DNA of 20,393 nt from Cuspidothrix sp046080125 (lineage in GTDB: Bacteria > Cyanobacteriota > Cyanobacteriia > Cyanobacteriales > Nostocaceae). The notes beneath the pieces were generated by a model. The model did not search any database. It worked only from the letters and a program-made list of their open reading frames with translations, and was not told where the DNA came from. The position numbers and the translations under genes were made by a program. Numbering within the stretch: the stretch's first letter is position 1; every line of letters begins with the position of its first letter. Positions 7,773-15,247 of this stretch are shown one piece after another. The stretch spans positions 1 through 20,393 of the forward strand of contig JBJTTJ010000197.1 in assembly GCA_046080125.1 (NCBI GenBank), read 5' to 3'.

Positions 7773-8420
7773 ATGGCCAACGTTTATGACTGGTTTGAGG
7801 AACGCTTGGATCTCCAAGAACTTGCTGATGATATAACCAGCAAATATGTTCCTCCCCATGTTAATATTTTCTACTGTCTGGGTGGAATTACCCTAGTTTG
7901 CTTCCTAATCCAGTTTGCCACTGGATTTGCCATGACATTCTACTACAAGCCCACCGTTGCCGAGGCTTTCTCCTCCGTACAGTACATCATGAATGAAGTC
8001 AACTTTGGTTGGCTAATTCGCTCCATCCACCGCTGGTCAGCCAGCATGATGGTATTGATGATGATTCTCCACGTTTTCCGCGTTTATTTAACAGGTGGCT
8101 TCAAAAAGCCTCGTGAATTAACCTGGGTAAGTGGTGTGATCATGGCTGTGATCACAGTTTCCTTCGGTGTGACAGGCTACTCCCTACCTTGGGATCAAGT
8201 TGGTTACTGGGCAGTAAAAATTGTTAGTGGTGTACCAGAAGCAATTCCCGTAGTCGGTGTTCTCATCTCCGATTTATTACGTGGAGGTTCTAGTGTTGGT
8301 CAAGCTACACTCACCCGCTATTACAGCGCCCACACCTTTGTTCTCCCTTGGTTAATTGCTGTCTTCATGTTGTTCCACTTCTTGATGATTCGCAAACAAG
8401 GTATTTCTGGACCTTTGTAA
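7773..8420 (+). CDS. petB: Cytochrome b6 (PetB)
   Basis: A 215-residue core subunit of the thylakoid cytochrome b6f complex, carrying electrons between the plastoquinol sites. Four membrane helices are evident. All haem ligands are in place: H86 and H187, H100 and H202 for the two b haems, and C35 for the covalently bound haem ci. The length equals the family standard, and MANVYDWFEERLD is the typical N-terminus. It is followed after 182 bp by petD, as in other cyanobacteria, and the two are expected to be co-transcribed. No anomaly is seen. Confidence 0.98.
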   Translation: MANVYDWFEERLDLQELADDITSKYVPPHVNIFYCLGGITLVCFLIQFATGFAMTFYYKPTVAEAFSSVQYIMNEVNFGWLIRSIHRWSASMMVLMMILHVFRVYLTGGFKKPRELTWVSGVIMAVITVSFGVTGYSLPWDQVGYWAVKIVSGVPEAIPVVGVLISDLLRGGSSVGQATLTRYYSAHTFVLPWLIAVFMLFHFLMIRKQGISGPL

Positions 8421-8602
8421 TTCAAAGTTATTGGCAACTAGGCATAACTTGTGTTTCCAGATCATCGTAGTTTGTTTTAAACTGAGAGAAAATAACTTGT
8501 AAGTTGTAAACATAGACTACTATCTCAAATCTGAGCAACTTGTATAGCTGATGGCTTTAGCCAATGCTTTAACCTCACTTCAGCCGGAGAGCGCATTTCA
8601 AA

Positions 8603-9085
8603 ATGTCAACCCAAAAAAAACCGGATCTGAGCGATCCCCAATTAAGAGCCAAACTCGCCAAAGGCATGGGCCATAACTACTATGGTGAACCCGCCTGGCC
8701 TAACGATTTGCTCTACATATTCCCTGTTGTGATTATGGGATCTTTTGCCTGTATCGTGTCTCTAGCTGTTCTAGATCCCGCTTTGACAGGTGAACCAGCA
8801 AATCCCTTTGCTACTCCTTTGGAAATTTTGCCAGAGTGGTATTTGTTCCCTGTATTCCAAATTTTACGCTCACTACCTAATAAACTCTTAGGTGTGTTAG
8901 CTATGGCTGCTGTACCTGTGGGATTAATTCTTGTTCCTTTCCTGGAAAGCGTCAACAAGTTCCAAAACCCTTTCCGTCGTCCTGTCGCTATGACAGTGTT
9001 TCTGTTTGGTACTTTTGTCACTATTTGGTTAGGTATTGGCGCTGCAATGCCATTAGATAAATCCTTAACTTTAGGATTGTTCTAA
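8603..9085 (+). CDS. petD: Cytochrome b6f complex subunit IV (PetD)
   Basis: A 160-residue thylakoid protein with three membrane helices that completes, with PetB, the cytochrome b-like core. The Qo-site motif PEWY is at residues 77-80, followed by LFPVFQILRSLPNK, and the N-terminus KKPDLSDPQLRAKLAKGMGH is typical. The ATG at 8603 has GGAGAG (about 8585-8590) upstream. The 182-bp petB-petD spacer contains no recognised gene. A large inverted repeat begins 31 bp after the stop. Confidence 0.98.
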   Translation: MSTQKKPDLSDPQLRAKLAKGMGHNYYGEPAWPNDLLYIFPVVIMGSFACIVSLAVLDPALTGEPANPFATPLEILPEWYLFPVFQILRSLPNKLLGVLAMAAVPVGLILVPFLESVNKFQNPFRRPVAMTVFLFGTFVTIWLGIGAAMPLDKSLTLGLF

Positions 9086-9116
9086 GAGATTCAGTTACAC
9101 TTAAAGCTAACCCTGG

Positions 9117-9242
9117 TAACGCCTGTGATCTTCAAGAGTGTATACCGGATCATATCTGACAGACAAATAGCCGTGATGTTCGATGGTCTATTTGTAATTG
9201 ATATGTCAAGCGATATACGCTTTTGAAGATTCACAGGCGTTA
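9117..9242. repeat. 126-bp nested inverted repeat downstream of petD
   Basis: The left arm 9117-9144 (TAACGCCTGTGATCTTCAAG and on) matches the reverse complement of 9214-9242 with one indel and about three mismatches over 28-29 bp. Between the arms a second inverted pair, ACAAATAG (9163-9170) and CTATTTGT (9188-9195), makes an inner hairpin. No reading frame of note. It could be a MITE-like relic or a strong terminator or mRNA-stabilising fold at the petBD 3' end. No target duplication was recognised. Confidence 0.6.
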
Positions 9243-9483
9243 ACTAAGCAATTGTGCAAAAAAATCTGAAGACCATAATTACCAATCGGCTTTCCCAATC
9301 TTAAATACCGGAATTTTAATTCTTTGGATGTGTAATAATTGTGATCAAACCATGAGGGGATAATATCATCAGACTTTGAGATATTTTATTTTGGAAATCA
9401 ATCCCCATGCCAAAATGTAAAATTAGCCAATTAATCACACATTCCCGGATTTTTCACTTACTTTACTATTGAAATCACGGTCA
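9243..9483. other. AT-rich spacer before the anti-sigma gene
   Basis: No coding potential, RNA gene or convincing promoter was seen. It presumably contains the promoter of the next gene. Confidence 0.4.
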
Positions 9484-9927
9484 ATGCTTAGCATAGTGCA
9501 GCAAGACCATCGGACGGTAAAGAGCGATCTTAAGCTCCTATACCAAGTGCAACAATGGTTTGAAGAATTTTGTCAGCGATATTTACCTCAATACGGCTGG
9601 TCCGACAGCCAACTGTATCGTCTCAACCTAGCATTAGCAGAAGGGTTTACCAACGCAGTTCGTCATGCTCATCGTTCCTTACCACCGGAAACAACTATAG
9701 AAATTCAAGTTATTCTTTGGATTGATAGACTGGAAATGAGAATTTGGGATTATGGACAACCATTTAATCCCGATGTGATCATTGAGCCAGAACCTGGTAC
9801 TTTACAAGTAGGTGGGTATGGCTGGTTTCTACTTAGGCGTTTAGCAGATAAAGTTGTCTATGAACGGGATTCAGATACCAGAAATTGCTTATTGATTGTT
9901 AAATATTGTTTGGAATCACAACACTAA
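9484..9927 (+). CDS. Anti-sigma regulatory factor / RsbW-type HATPase
   Basis: A 147-residue cytoplasmic protein with the GHKL ATPase fold of Ser/Thr anti-sigma kinases (RsbW/SpoIIAB group). The N box LALAEGFTNAVRHAH (about 49-63) supplies E53 and N57, DYGQPF (89-94) is the D-x-G nucleotide motif, and GGYGWFLLRRLADKV (110-124) is the G2 region with ATP lid. Such proteins bind or phosphorylate a STAS anti-anti-sigma partner, but no partner or sigma gene lies nearby. The ATG at 9484 was preferred over an in-frame TTG at 9469; neither has a clear ribosome site. The gene stands alone downstream of petBD. Family confident, target unknown. Confidence 0.82.
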   Translation: MLSIVQQDHRTVKSDLKLLYQVQQWFEEFCQRYLPQYGWSDSQLYRLNLALAEGFTNAVRHAHRSLPPETTIEIQVILWIDRLEMRIWDYGQPFNPDVIIEPEPGTLQVGGYGWFLLRRLADKVVYERDSDTRNCLLIVKYCLESQH

Positions 9928-10209
9928 CATCTAGTAACTTAATCGCAATATGAAAACATAAAAAAGGAATTAAACCTCTCTGATTTCAGATTTTAAATAG
10001 TAATTGACTTTAATTAATCTATACTTATTTTCAGAGAACAATGGCTAATTAAAATATTGACTTCACTGGGTTCTATAATACAGGGACTATAACTAAGTAT
10101 AAAGTATAGGCCATTATGTGAAGGTTTTGTATATATTTGTCTGTATTTGGCTAGAATTTAGCTTACAGTTTCTAACCTTATCTTAAACTCAGCAGCACAA
10201 ATTTGAGAC
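9928..10209. other. AT-rich spacer, probable promoter region of the zinc-ribbon gene
   Basis: Contains TTGACT and TATAAT-like words, but at wrong spacing (about 11 bp), and tandem TATAAAG/TATAGG words near 10098-10112. No RNA gene was recognised. Confidence 0.3.
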
Positions 10210-10581
10210 ATGATCTTTAAAAACTTACCATTCAACTGGGGAAATATCCGCCCTTGGTTGACCTTACTAGCAATTTCCTGGTTATTAGCCTCCTTGGGTT
10301 TGGGTTGGTTGGTCAATTCTTTATTAATTATTTTCGGCTTACTGTTATTTTTACCTGTAGTTGCATTCTTAGGGGTTCGCTGGTGGTTAGCAAAAAATCT
10401 AGTCACTGGTCAATGTCCTGTCTGTGGATATGAATTAACAGGAGTCAATAACACTCAACTACAATGTACCAATTGTGGAGAGCAGTTATCGTTAAAAAAC
10501 AACCAATTTCAGCGTTTTGCACCGGAAGGAACAATTGATATCACAGCAGTGGAAGTAGGGGCCAAATCAGTGGAAGATTAG
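10210..10581 (+). CDS. Two-TM zinc-ribbon membrane protein of unknown function
   Basis: A 123-residue protein. Two membrane helices, about 15-35 and 37-57 (WLTLLAISWLLASLGLGWL; SLLIIFGLLLFLPVVAFLGV), form a hairpin, so both termini should be on the same side. A zinc ribbon follows: CPVC at 69-72 (CPVCGYELTG) and CTNC at 86-89 (QCTNCGE), with a 13-residue gap. The C-terminal 30 residues end in an acidic tail. I recall similar conserved cyanobacterial proteins but no function; a scaffold or chaperone-like role would be a guess. The ATG at 10210 starts just before TM1. A 119-bp heptamer array begins 4 bp after its stop. Confidence 0.7.
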   Translation: MIFKNLPFNWGNIRPWLTLLAISWLLASLGLGWLVNSLLIIFGLLLFLPVVAFLGVRWWLAKNLVTGQCPVCGYELTGVNNTQLQCTNCGEQLSLKNNQFQRFAPEGTIDITAVEVGAKSVED

Positions 10582-10585
10582 TTAT

Positions 10586-10704
10586 GGTCAGTTGTTAGTG
10601 GTCAGTTGTCAGTTGTTAGTGGTCAGTTGTCAGTTGTTAGTTGTTGGTTGTTAGTTGTTGGTTGTTAGTGGTCAGTTGTCAGTTGTTGGTTGTTGGTTGT
10701 TGGT
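10586..10704 (+). repeat. Heptamer tandem array, 17 units
   Basis: Seventeen uninterrupted 7-bp units fill this stretch, all variants of TGTTAGT: GGTCAGT, TGTCAGT, TGTTAGT and TGTTGGT, partly ordered as a 21-bp super-unit GGTCAGT-TGTCAGT-TGTTAGT. This is the short tandemly repeated repetitive (STRR) type known from Nostoc and Anabaena. It fills the gap between the zinc-ribbon gene and the convergent rimI gene (stop at 10711). The same unit in reverse sense occurs after lysA. Confidence 0.9.
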
Positions 10705-10710
10705 TGAAAT

Positions 10711-11232
10711 CTAGAACGGTGAACTTCTCAGAATTGCCCATGGCTGGAAATTTTTAAGAAAATGTGGCTGCTGTAATTCAGAAAGCCAAAGAATTAAAGC
10801 ATCCTCATGGTTATCTTTGTAATAACCTCGTCGTCTTCCGGCAGTTTTGAACCCAAACTTTTGATATAGGGAAATAGCAACGTGGTTAGAGTCCCGAACC
10901 TCCAGAGTTGCTCTTTCCAAACCTAGATTAACGGCCGTCTGTAACAGCACATATAATAAAGCCTTGCCTAACCCTTGACCATGATATTGGGGATGAACCG
11001 CCAAAATTGTAATGTGCGCCTCCTCTAGAATTGACCAAAAGCAACCCATTCCCAATAATTCAGAGTCATTGAAAGGTGAAAATAAGCCAAAAAAATGACT
11101 ATTAGGGCTTTCTAACTCGCGCAGATAGCCTTCCATTGTCCACAAACCATTAAAACAGGCTTTATCCAGTTCTAACAATTCTGTGAGATTGTTTCTAGTT
11201 AAAGATTGAATTTTTAAGTCTGATGAAATCAC
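10711..11232 (-). CDS. rimI: Ribosomal protein S18-alanine N-acetyltransferase RimI (GNAT)
   Basis: A 173-residue GNAT enzyme expected to acetylate the N-terminal Ala of ribosomal protein S18. The family N-terminus SLTRNNLTELLELDKACFNG is followed by WTMEGYLRELESPNS, and the acetyl-CoA loop is ILAVHPQYHGQGLGKALL. LEVRDSNHVAISLYQKFGF and GRRRGYYKDNHEDALIL complete motif B and the RimI-type end. The start is uncertain: GTG at 11230-11232 was chosen because the protein then opens V/M-IS as in relatives; an in-frame TTG lies three codons upstream at 11239-11241. Neither has a good ribosome site. It diverges from lysA. A related GNAT specificity cannot be excluded. Confidence 0.85.
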   Translation of the reverse strand: MISSDLKIQSLTRNNLTELLELDKACFNGLWTMEGYLRELESPNSHFFGLFSPFNDSELLGMGCFWSILEEAHITILAVHPQYHGQGLGKALLYVLLQTAVNLGLERATLEVRDSNHVAISLYQKFGFKTAGRRRGYYKDNHEDALILWLSELQQPHFLKNFQPWAILRSSPF

Positions 11233-11256
11233 GATTTTCAAGAATTAGGGAAGGTT

Positions 11257-11282
11257 AATTATCAATTATCAATTATCAATTA
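11257..11282 (+). repeat. AATTATC heptamer repeat (3.7 copies)
   Basis: AATTATC occurs three times in tandem and is followed by AATTA. It is an STRR-like heptamer of different sequence from the array at 10586, lying upstream of rimI. Confidence 0.75.
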
Positions 11283-11399
11283 GCCATTATCAGTTACCAA
11301 TGATTGTCGTTATGGCAAGGCAAGAGTGAAGAAGTTTTCAGAGATTTTACTTTTCTTCACACATTTTAGTGATAGAGGGTCTATTTACTTAGCTGAAAC

Positions 11400-11427
11400 T
11401 TGAGTGTTTTCATGACAATATTATATC
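11400..11427 (+). promoter_or_regulatory. Candidate lysA promoter
   Basis: TTGAGT (11400-11405), a 16-bp spacer, then TATATC (11422-11427) resembles a sigma-70-type promoter. Transcription from it would give a leader of roughly 120 nt containing the two hairpins described next. The match is modest. Confidence 0.25.
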
Positions 11428-11456
11428 AAACTCACCTTAGAGGCGATGCACTGAGC

Positions 11457-11529
11457 TTACCAAAGTGGGCGGGGAACCTCAAACCCATTTCTTTGGTAAA
11501 CTGAGAATGAGGACATATACTCATGTCCT
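11457..11529 (+). promoter_or_regulatory. Two stem-loops in the presumed lysA leader
   Basis: TTACCAAAG (11457-11465) and CTTTGGTAA (11491-11499) form a perfect 9-bp stem, with inner TGGG/CCCA pairing. Then AGGACAT (11510-11516) pairs perfectly with ATGTCCT (11523-11529), followed by TATTTTTC, as in an intrinsic terminator, ending 20 bp before the lysA ATG. This could be an attenuator or simply a repeat remnant. It does not fit the lysine riboswitch or the c-di-AMP (ydaO) riboswitch as I know them. Confidence 0.35.
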
Positions 11530-11556
11530 TATTTTTCACAAAGAGAAGTTTTAGTT

Positions 11557-12969
11557 ATGGTATTGACTCACCCCGTCGAAGTTGAAGTTTCTGGCCGTCA
11601 ATATTTACAGCCACAAAACGGCAACAGTGCTGATATTTCCCCTAACCAACAACTCCTACCCTTGACAGCTAGAGTCAATGATCATGACAACCTGGAAATC
11701 GGTGGGTGTGATGTGACTACCCTGGTGGAACAGTTTGGTTCACCTTTATATATTTTAGATGAAGAAACTTTGCGGACAGCTTGTAGGCAATATCGAGACA
11801 CCTTTAAAGAATACTATCAAGGGGAATCTCATGTACTTTATGCTTCTAAGGCGTGGAATTGTTTAGCAGTTTGTGCCATTGTGGCCTCAGAAGGCTTAGG
11901 AATTGATGTAGTATCCGGTGGGGAACTTTATACTGCCCTCAGCGCGGGTGTGACTCCAGATAAAATCTACTTACATGGCAATAACAAATCTCGTGATGAG
12001 CTAGTTTTAGCAATTGAGTCCGGTTGTACTATTGTTGCTGATAACTGGCATGAATTGCATACCTTGGTGAAGATAGCAGGAGAACAAACAGAAGATTCCT
12101 CTCTGTTCCCAATTCGGATTATGCTGCGGTTAACACCTGGGATTGAGTGCCATACCCATGAATATATTCGCACGGGTCACTTAGATAGTAAATTTGGTTT
12201 TGATCCCAATAATTTACAGGAAGTATTTGCTTTTGTTAGTCAACAGCCTAGTTTAAACTGTGTGGGTTTACACGCTCATATTGGTTCACAAATTTTTGAA
12301 CGTCAACCTCATAGAGATTTGGCATCGGTGATGGTGCAGTGGCTACGAGATGCTGCTAAACATGGGTTAACTGTGACAGAACTAAATGTGGGTGGTGGTT
12401 TAGGAATAAGATATACAGAATCCGATGATCCTCCAAGCATTGTGGAATGGTCAAAGGCAATTTGTGAAGTTGTACAAACAGCTTGTTTATCAGAAAATCT
12501 ACCTCTACCTAAGTTACTTTGTGAGCCTGGGCGATCGCTTATTGCTACATCTTGTGTTACTGCTTATACAGTTGGTGCTACTAAGGTGATTCCTGAAATT
12601 CGCACTTATGTAGCGATTGATGGCGGAATGTCCGATAATCCCCGTCCTATCACCTACCAATCAGTTTATCGGGTGGTGGTTGGGAATAAAATGTCCGCTC
12701 CTTGCACGGAAATCGTGACATTGGCGGGTAAACATTGCGAATCAGGAGATATTCTGATTAAAAATGCCCAACTGCCAAAAACTCAAGCCAATGATATTCT
12801 CGTAGTTATGGGAACTGGTGCATACAATTACAGTATGGCATCTAACTATAATCGCCTCCCTCGACCGGCAGCAGTTGTAGTGGCAAATAGCGAAGCAAAT
12901 TTAATTTTGCAGCGCGAAACTTATCAAGATTTGATTCGACAAGATTGCTTACCGGCAAGACTGAAATAG
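11557..12969 (+). CDS. lysA: Diaminopimelate decarboxylase LysA
   Basis: A 470-residue PLP enzyme of the alanine-racemase/ornithine-decarboxylase fold that converts meso-diaminopimelate to L-lysine, the last step of lysine synthesis. The PLP lysine is K98 in VLYASKAWN. GIDVVSGGELYTALSAG, LHAHIGSQIF, NVGGGLGIRY and CEPGRSL are the expected barrel motifs, and DGGMSDNPRPITYQ lies in the C-terminal domain. An N-terminal extension of about 45 residues is rich in polar residues and not needed for the fold. The ATG at 11557 has AGAGAAG about 10 bp upstream. It is followed by cdaA after 114 bp of inverted heptamer repeats. Identification is secure. Confidence 0.96.
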   Translation: MVLTHPVEVEVSGRQYLQPQNGNSADISPNQQLLPLTARVNDHDNLEIGGCDVTTLVEQFGSPLYILDEETLRTACRQYRDTFKEYYQGESHVLYASKAWNCLAVCAIVASEGLGIDVVSGGELYTALSAGVTPDKIYLHGNNKSRDELVLAIESGCTIVADNWHELHTLVKIAGEQTEDSSLFPIRIMLRLTPGIECHTHEYIRTGHLDSKFGFDPNNLQEVFAFVSQQPSLNCVGLHAHIGSQIFERQPHRDLASVMVQWLRDAAKHGLTVTELNVGGGLGIRYTESDDPPSIVEWSKAICEVVQTACLSENLPLPKLLCEPGRSLIATSCVTAYTVGATKVIPEIRTYVAIDGGMSDNPRPITYQSVYRVVVGNKMSAPCTEIVTLAGKHCESGDILIKNAQLPKTQANDILVVMGTGAYNYSMASNYNRLPRPAAVVVANSEANLILQRETYQDLIRQDCLPARLK

Positions 12970-12970
12970 T

Positions 12971-13065
12971 CGGTAGTCAGTAGTCAGTAGTCAGTGGTGA
13001 AAAAATCACAACTAACAACTGACAGCTGACAACTAACAACTAACAACTGACAACTGACAAATGAC
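12971..13065. repeat. Inverted pair of heptamer arrays between lysA and cdaA
   Basis: Three AGTCAGT units (12975-12995) plus GGTGA are followed by AAAAA and then seven units in the opposite sense (TCACA, then ACTAACA/ACTGACA/GCTGACA, 13011-13059). The two arms can pair, giving a long imperfect hairpin. The right arm is the reverse complement type of the 10586-10704 array, so both derive from one repeat family. Confidence 0.85.
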
Positions 13066-13083
13066 TATAAGAATCCAGATGTC

Positions 13084-14052
13084 ATGAGAGATTGGTGGAA
13101 GCAATGGCTGATAAACCTGGGAGATAGGTCACAGTCCTTGCTCCTTGGGACTCTGGATATGATGTTAGTGCTGGCACTGACATACATGATCCTAGTGATT
13201 ATTAGTGAACGTCGCACCCTATGGATGGTGCGAGGATTGATAATCTTAATGCTCGGCTCGGCATTGAGTAGTAAATTAGGATTACCCCTGCTAAATTTCG
13301 TCCTGGAAAAACTGGTGATTGGTTGTGCTGTAGCTATGGCAGTAGCACTCCAATCAGAGTTTCGGCGTTTTTTGGAACAATTGGGACGTGGTGAATTTTG
13401 GCAGTTGTTTCACAGTAACACTAGTGCAATTCCTAAGTCAGATAGTGTGATTGATGAAATTGTTGATGCAGTTAAAGAACTATCAAAAAATCGTATTGGT
13501 GCTTTACTAATTTTAGAAACCACTGGGGCAATTGAAGAGCAGGATTTCTCAGTTCCGGGAGTAAAGCTGAATGCTGAAATTTCCAAGGAACTGATCCAAA
13601 CTATTTTCCAGCCCAAAACTTTGTTACATGATGGAGCAACTTTAATTCGTGGTTCACGCATTGTATCATCAGGTATAATTTTACCACTTTCAGGGCGTAC
13701 AGCTTCCCGCCAGTTGGGAACACGCCATCGGGCAGCAATGGGAATTACGGAAAGGGTGGAAAACTGTATTTGTGTTGTTGTATCTGAAGAAACGGGTTCT
13801 ATTTCCTTAGCGGAACGCGGAACTCTATATAGACCACTAACTATTAAAAAGCTGAAAGAGTCTTTAGAGGCTCGATTTTCTCCCACTGTAGATCGGGAAG
13901 CTCATGCACCTGGTCTTTTAAGTTTAGTTCGTCAGTTTGGTAGTCCCTTACTAAAATTAATTTCCCGATTGCCTGGATTACCTTGTCTTCGACACGCTAC
14001 TCGTAGTTTATTTCCCCGTAGGGGTACGACCGCTTCTCAAGATAAAAAATGA
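13084..14052 (+). CDS. cdaA: Diadenylate cyclase CdaA (membrane DAC)
   Basis: A 322-residue membrane enzyme that makes c-di-AMP from two ATP. Three N-terminal membrane helices (about 22-40, 48-66 and 74-90) are followed by the DAC (DUF147) domain. Catalytic motifs are intact: DGA at 183-185 (LLHDGATLIRGSRI) and RHR at 214-216 (LGTRHRAAMG). The C-terminal 50 residues are a basic, Pro-containing extension beyond the standard domain. The ATG at 13084 begins MRDWWKQWL; no strong ribosome site is seen because repeats fill the upstream region. The stop overlaps the uppS start (ATGA), suggesting translational coupling. The Firmicute partners cdaR and glmM are absent here. c-di-AMP commonly governs potassium and osmotic balance. 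Confidence 0.95.
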   Translation: MRDWWKQWLINLGDRSQSLLLGTLDMMLVLALTYMILVIISERRTLWMVRGLIILMLGSALSSKLGLPLLNFVLEKLVIGCAVAMAVALQSEFRRFLEQLGRGEFWQLFHSNTSAIPKSDSVIDEIVDAVKELSKNRIGALLILETTGAIEEQDFSVPGVKLNAEISKELIQTIFQPKTLLHDGATLIRGSRIVSSGIILPLSGRTASRQLGTRHRAAMGITERVENCICVVVSEETGSISLAERGTLYRPLTIKKLKESLEARFSPTVDREAHAPGLLSLVRQFGSPLLKLISRLPGLPCLRHATRSLFPRRGTTASQDKK

Positions 14053-14798
14053 AAATACAACAAACTGAATTGCAATATTTACCCCTAGATTTAAACAAAG
14101 AATTACTACCTCAACACGTTGCCGTAATTATGGATGGTAATGGCCGATGGGCAAAACGCCAGGGTTTACCCCGGATTATGGGTCATAAGGCCGGTGTGGA
14201 TGCTCTCAAGGATTTGTTACGCTGCTGTAAGGACTGGGGGATTAAAGCCCTCACTGCCTACGCTTTTTCCACGGAGAACTGGAAAAGACCCCAGGAGGAA
14301 GTGGAGTTTTTGATGAGTTTATTCCAGCGTGTGTTGCGTCAAGAACTGCGAGAAATGGTGGAAGAAAATGTACAAATTCAGTTTGTTGGCAATTTACAAG
14401 CTTTACCAAAAGCATTACAAGCGGAAATTTCTCGCTCAATGACAGAAACTAAAAATAATCAAAGTATTAAGTTTACTGTGGCTACTAATTATGGCGGGAG
14501 ACAGGAGATTTTACAGGCTTGTCGAGCGATCGCTCAAAAGGTACAGGAAGGTATATTAAAACCAGAGGAAATTTCTGAAGAATTATTTGAAAGTCATTTA
14601 TATACAGCAGGTATAGCAGATCCAGATTTATTAATTCGTACCAGTGGCGAAATGCGTTTATCTAATTTCTTGCTTTGGCAAATGGCCTATGGTGAAATTT
14701 ATATTACTGATACTCTCTGGCCAGATTTTGATAGACAAGAATTTCACCGCGCTTTATCTGCTTATCAGCAACGAGAACGACGGTTTGGTAAGGTGTAG
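14049..14798 (+). CDS. uppS: Isoprenyl transferase / undecaprenyl diphosphate synthase UppS
   Basis: A 249-residue cis-prenyltransferase that extends farnesyl diphosphate with isopentenyl diphosphate to make the lipid carrier for peptidoglycan and other envelope polymers. VAVIMDGNGRWAKRQGLP contains the catalytic D29 and the diphosphate-binding GNGRWA. MGHKAG and AFSTENWKRP follow, and DPDLLIRTSGE (191-201) with RLSNFLLWQ is the C-terminal signature. Met202 follows the Glu, a position that varies in the family. It is coupled to cdaA by a 4-bp overlap. A hairpin lies just after the stop. Confidence 0.96.
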   Translation: MKIQQTELQYLPLDLNKELLPQHVAVIMDGNGRWAKRQGLPRIMGHKAGVDALKDLLRCCKDWGIKALTAYAFSTENWKRPQEEVEFLMSLFQRVLRQELREMVEENVQIQFVGNLQALPKALQAEISRSMTETKNNQSIKFTVATNYGGRQEILQACRAIAQKVQEGILKPEEISEELFESHLYTAGIADPDLLIRTSGEMRLSNFLLWQMAYGEIYITDTLWPDFDRQEFHRALSAYQQRERRFGKV

Positions 14799-14801
14799 AT
14801 G

Positions 14802-14819
14802 GTAATGCTACAGCATTAC
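14802..14819 (+). terminator. Perfect hairpin after uppS
   Basis: GTAATGCT-ac-AGCATTAC is a perfect 8-bp inverted repeat 4 bp after the uppS stop. It has no U-run directly after it, so it is at best a factor-assisted terminator or 3' end stabiliser. Confidence 0.35.
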
Positions 14820-14931
14820 AGCAGAAGGCAGGAAGCAGGAGAAACAGCCTGATCCTGTATGATTTTTAAGAGTTACAAATACTCCTAAATTCTAACTTTT
14901 GGGAGAATAATTAACCATGGGACGCTTGAAT

Positions 14932-15198
14932 TTATGGACCGGCAAAAATTGCTGCTTGAATGTCTTCTCGACTGAGAGAATATTTAAAAGAACGTTGAAT
15001 ATCTTGATTATTTTCTCCTGCATGAAGGTAACGGACAGTGATTTGTTCTGTGTCTAACCATAGTTCTGCTTCCCAACTGGATCGTTGTATTCGCCAACAG
15101 TGTAGTTGGGTATGGTCTTGTTGACAACCTTGGTTTTTTAGCCATTGTTCAATTTGTGGTAGGGGATGACTATATAGGGGAGTATTCGCAGGAAGCAT
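14932..15198 (-). CDS. DUF3143 family protein
   Basis: An 88-residue soluble protein from the ATG at 15196-15198. NTPLYSHPLPQIEQWLKNQG, HCWRIQRSSWEAELWLDTE, ITVRYL and DIQRSFKYSLSREDIQAAIF match what I recall of DUF3143, a small cyanobacterial family of unknown function. The frame is open further upstream to a GTG at 15265-15267; that start would add 23 residues and overlap the J-domain gene by 20 bp. The domain begins at the ATG, so I prefer it, but neither start has a ribosome site. It follows the J-domain gene closely on the same strand, so the two are probably co-transcribed. Confidence 0.72.
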   Translation of the reverse strand: MLPANTPLYSHPLPQIEQWLKNQGCQQDHTQLHCWRIQRSSWEAELWLDTEQITVRYLHAGENNQDIQRSFKYSLSREDIQAAIFAGP

Positions 15199-15247
15199 AA
15201 GCAATTGAAAATTCAAAATGATTGTTTGGTCTAGAGGTAAGTTGAGT

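Noticed and set aside
10158..10406. Minus-strand open frame opposite the zinc-ribbon gene
   Set aside because: Polar, low-complexity shadow of the plus-strand membrane helices.
11430..11529. Lysine or c-di-AMP riboswitch upstream of lysA
   Set aside because: GGGGAACC is reminiscent of the ydaO motif, but the rest of that consensus is missing and the region is too short. The CACTGAG part resembles common dispersed repeats.
10586..13065. CRISPR array
   Set aside because: The repeats are contiguous heptamers with no unique spacers.
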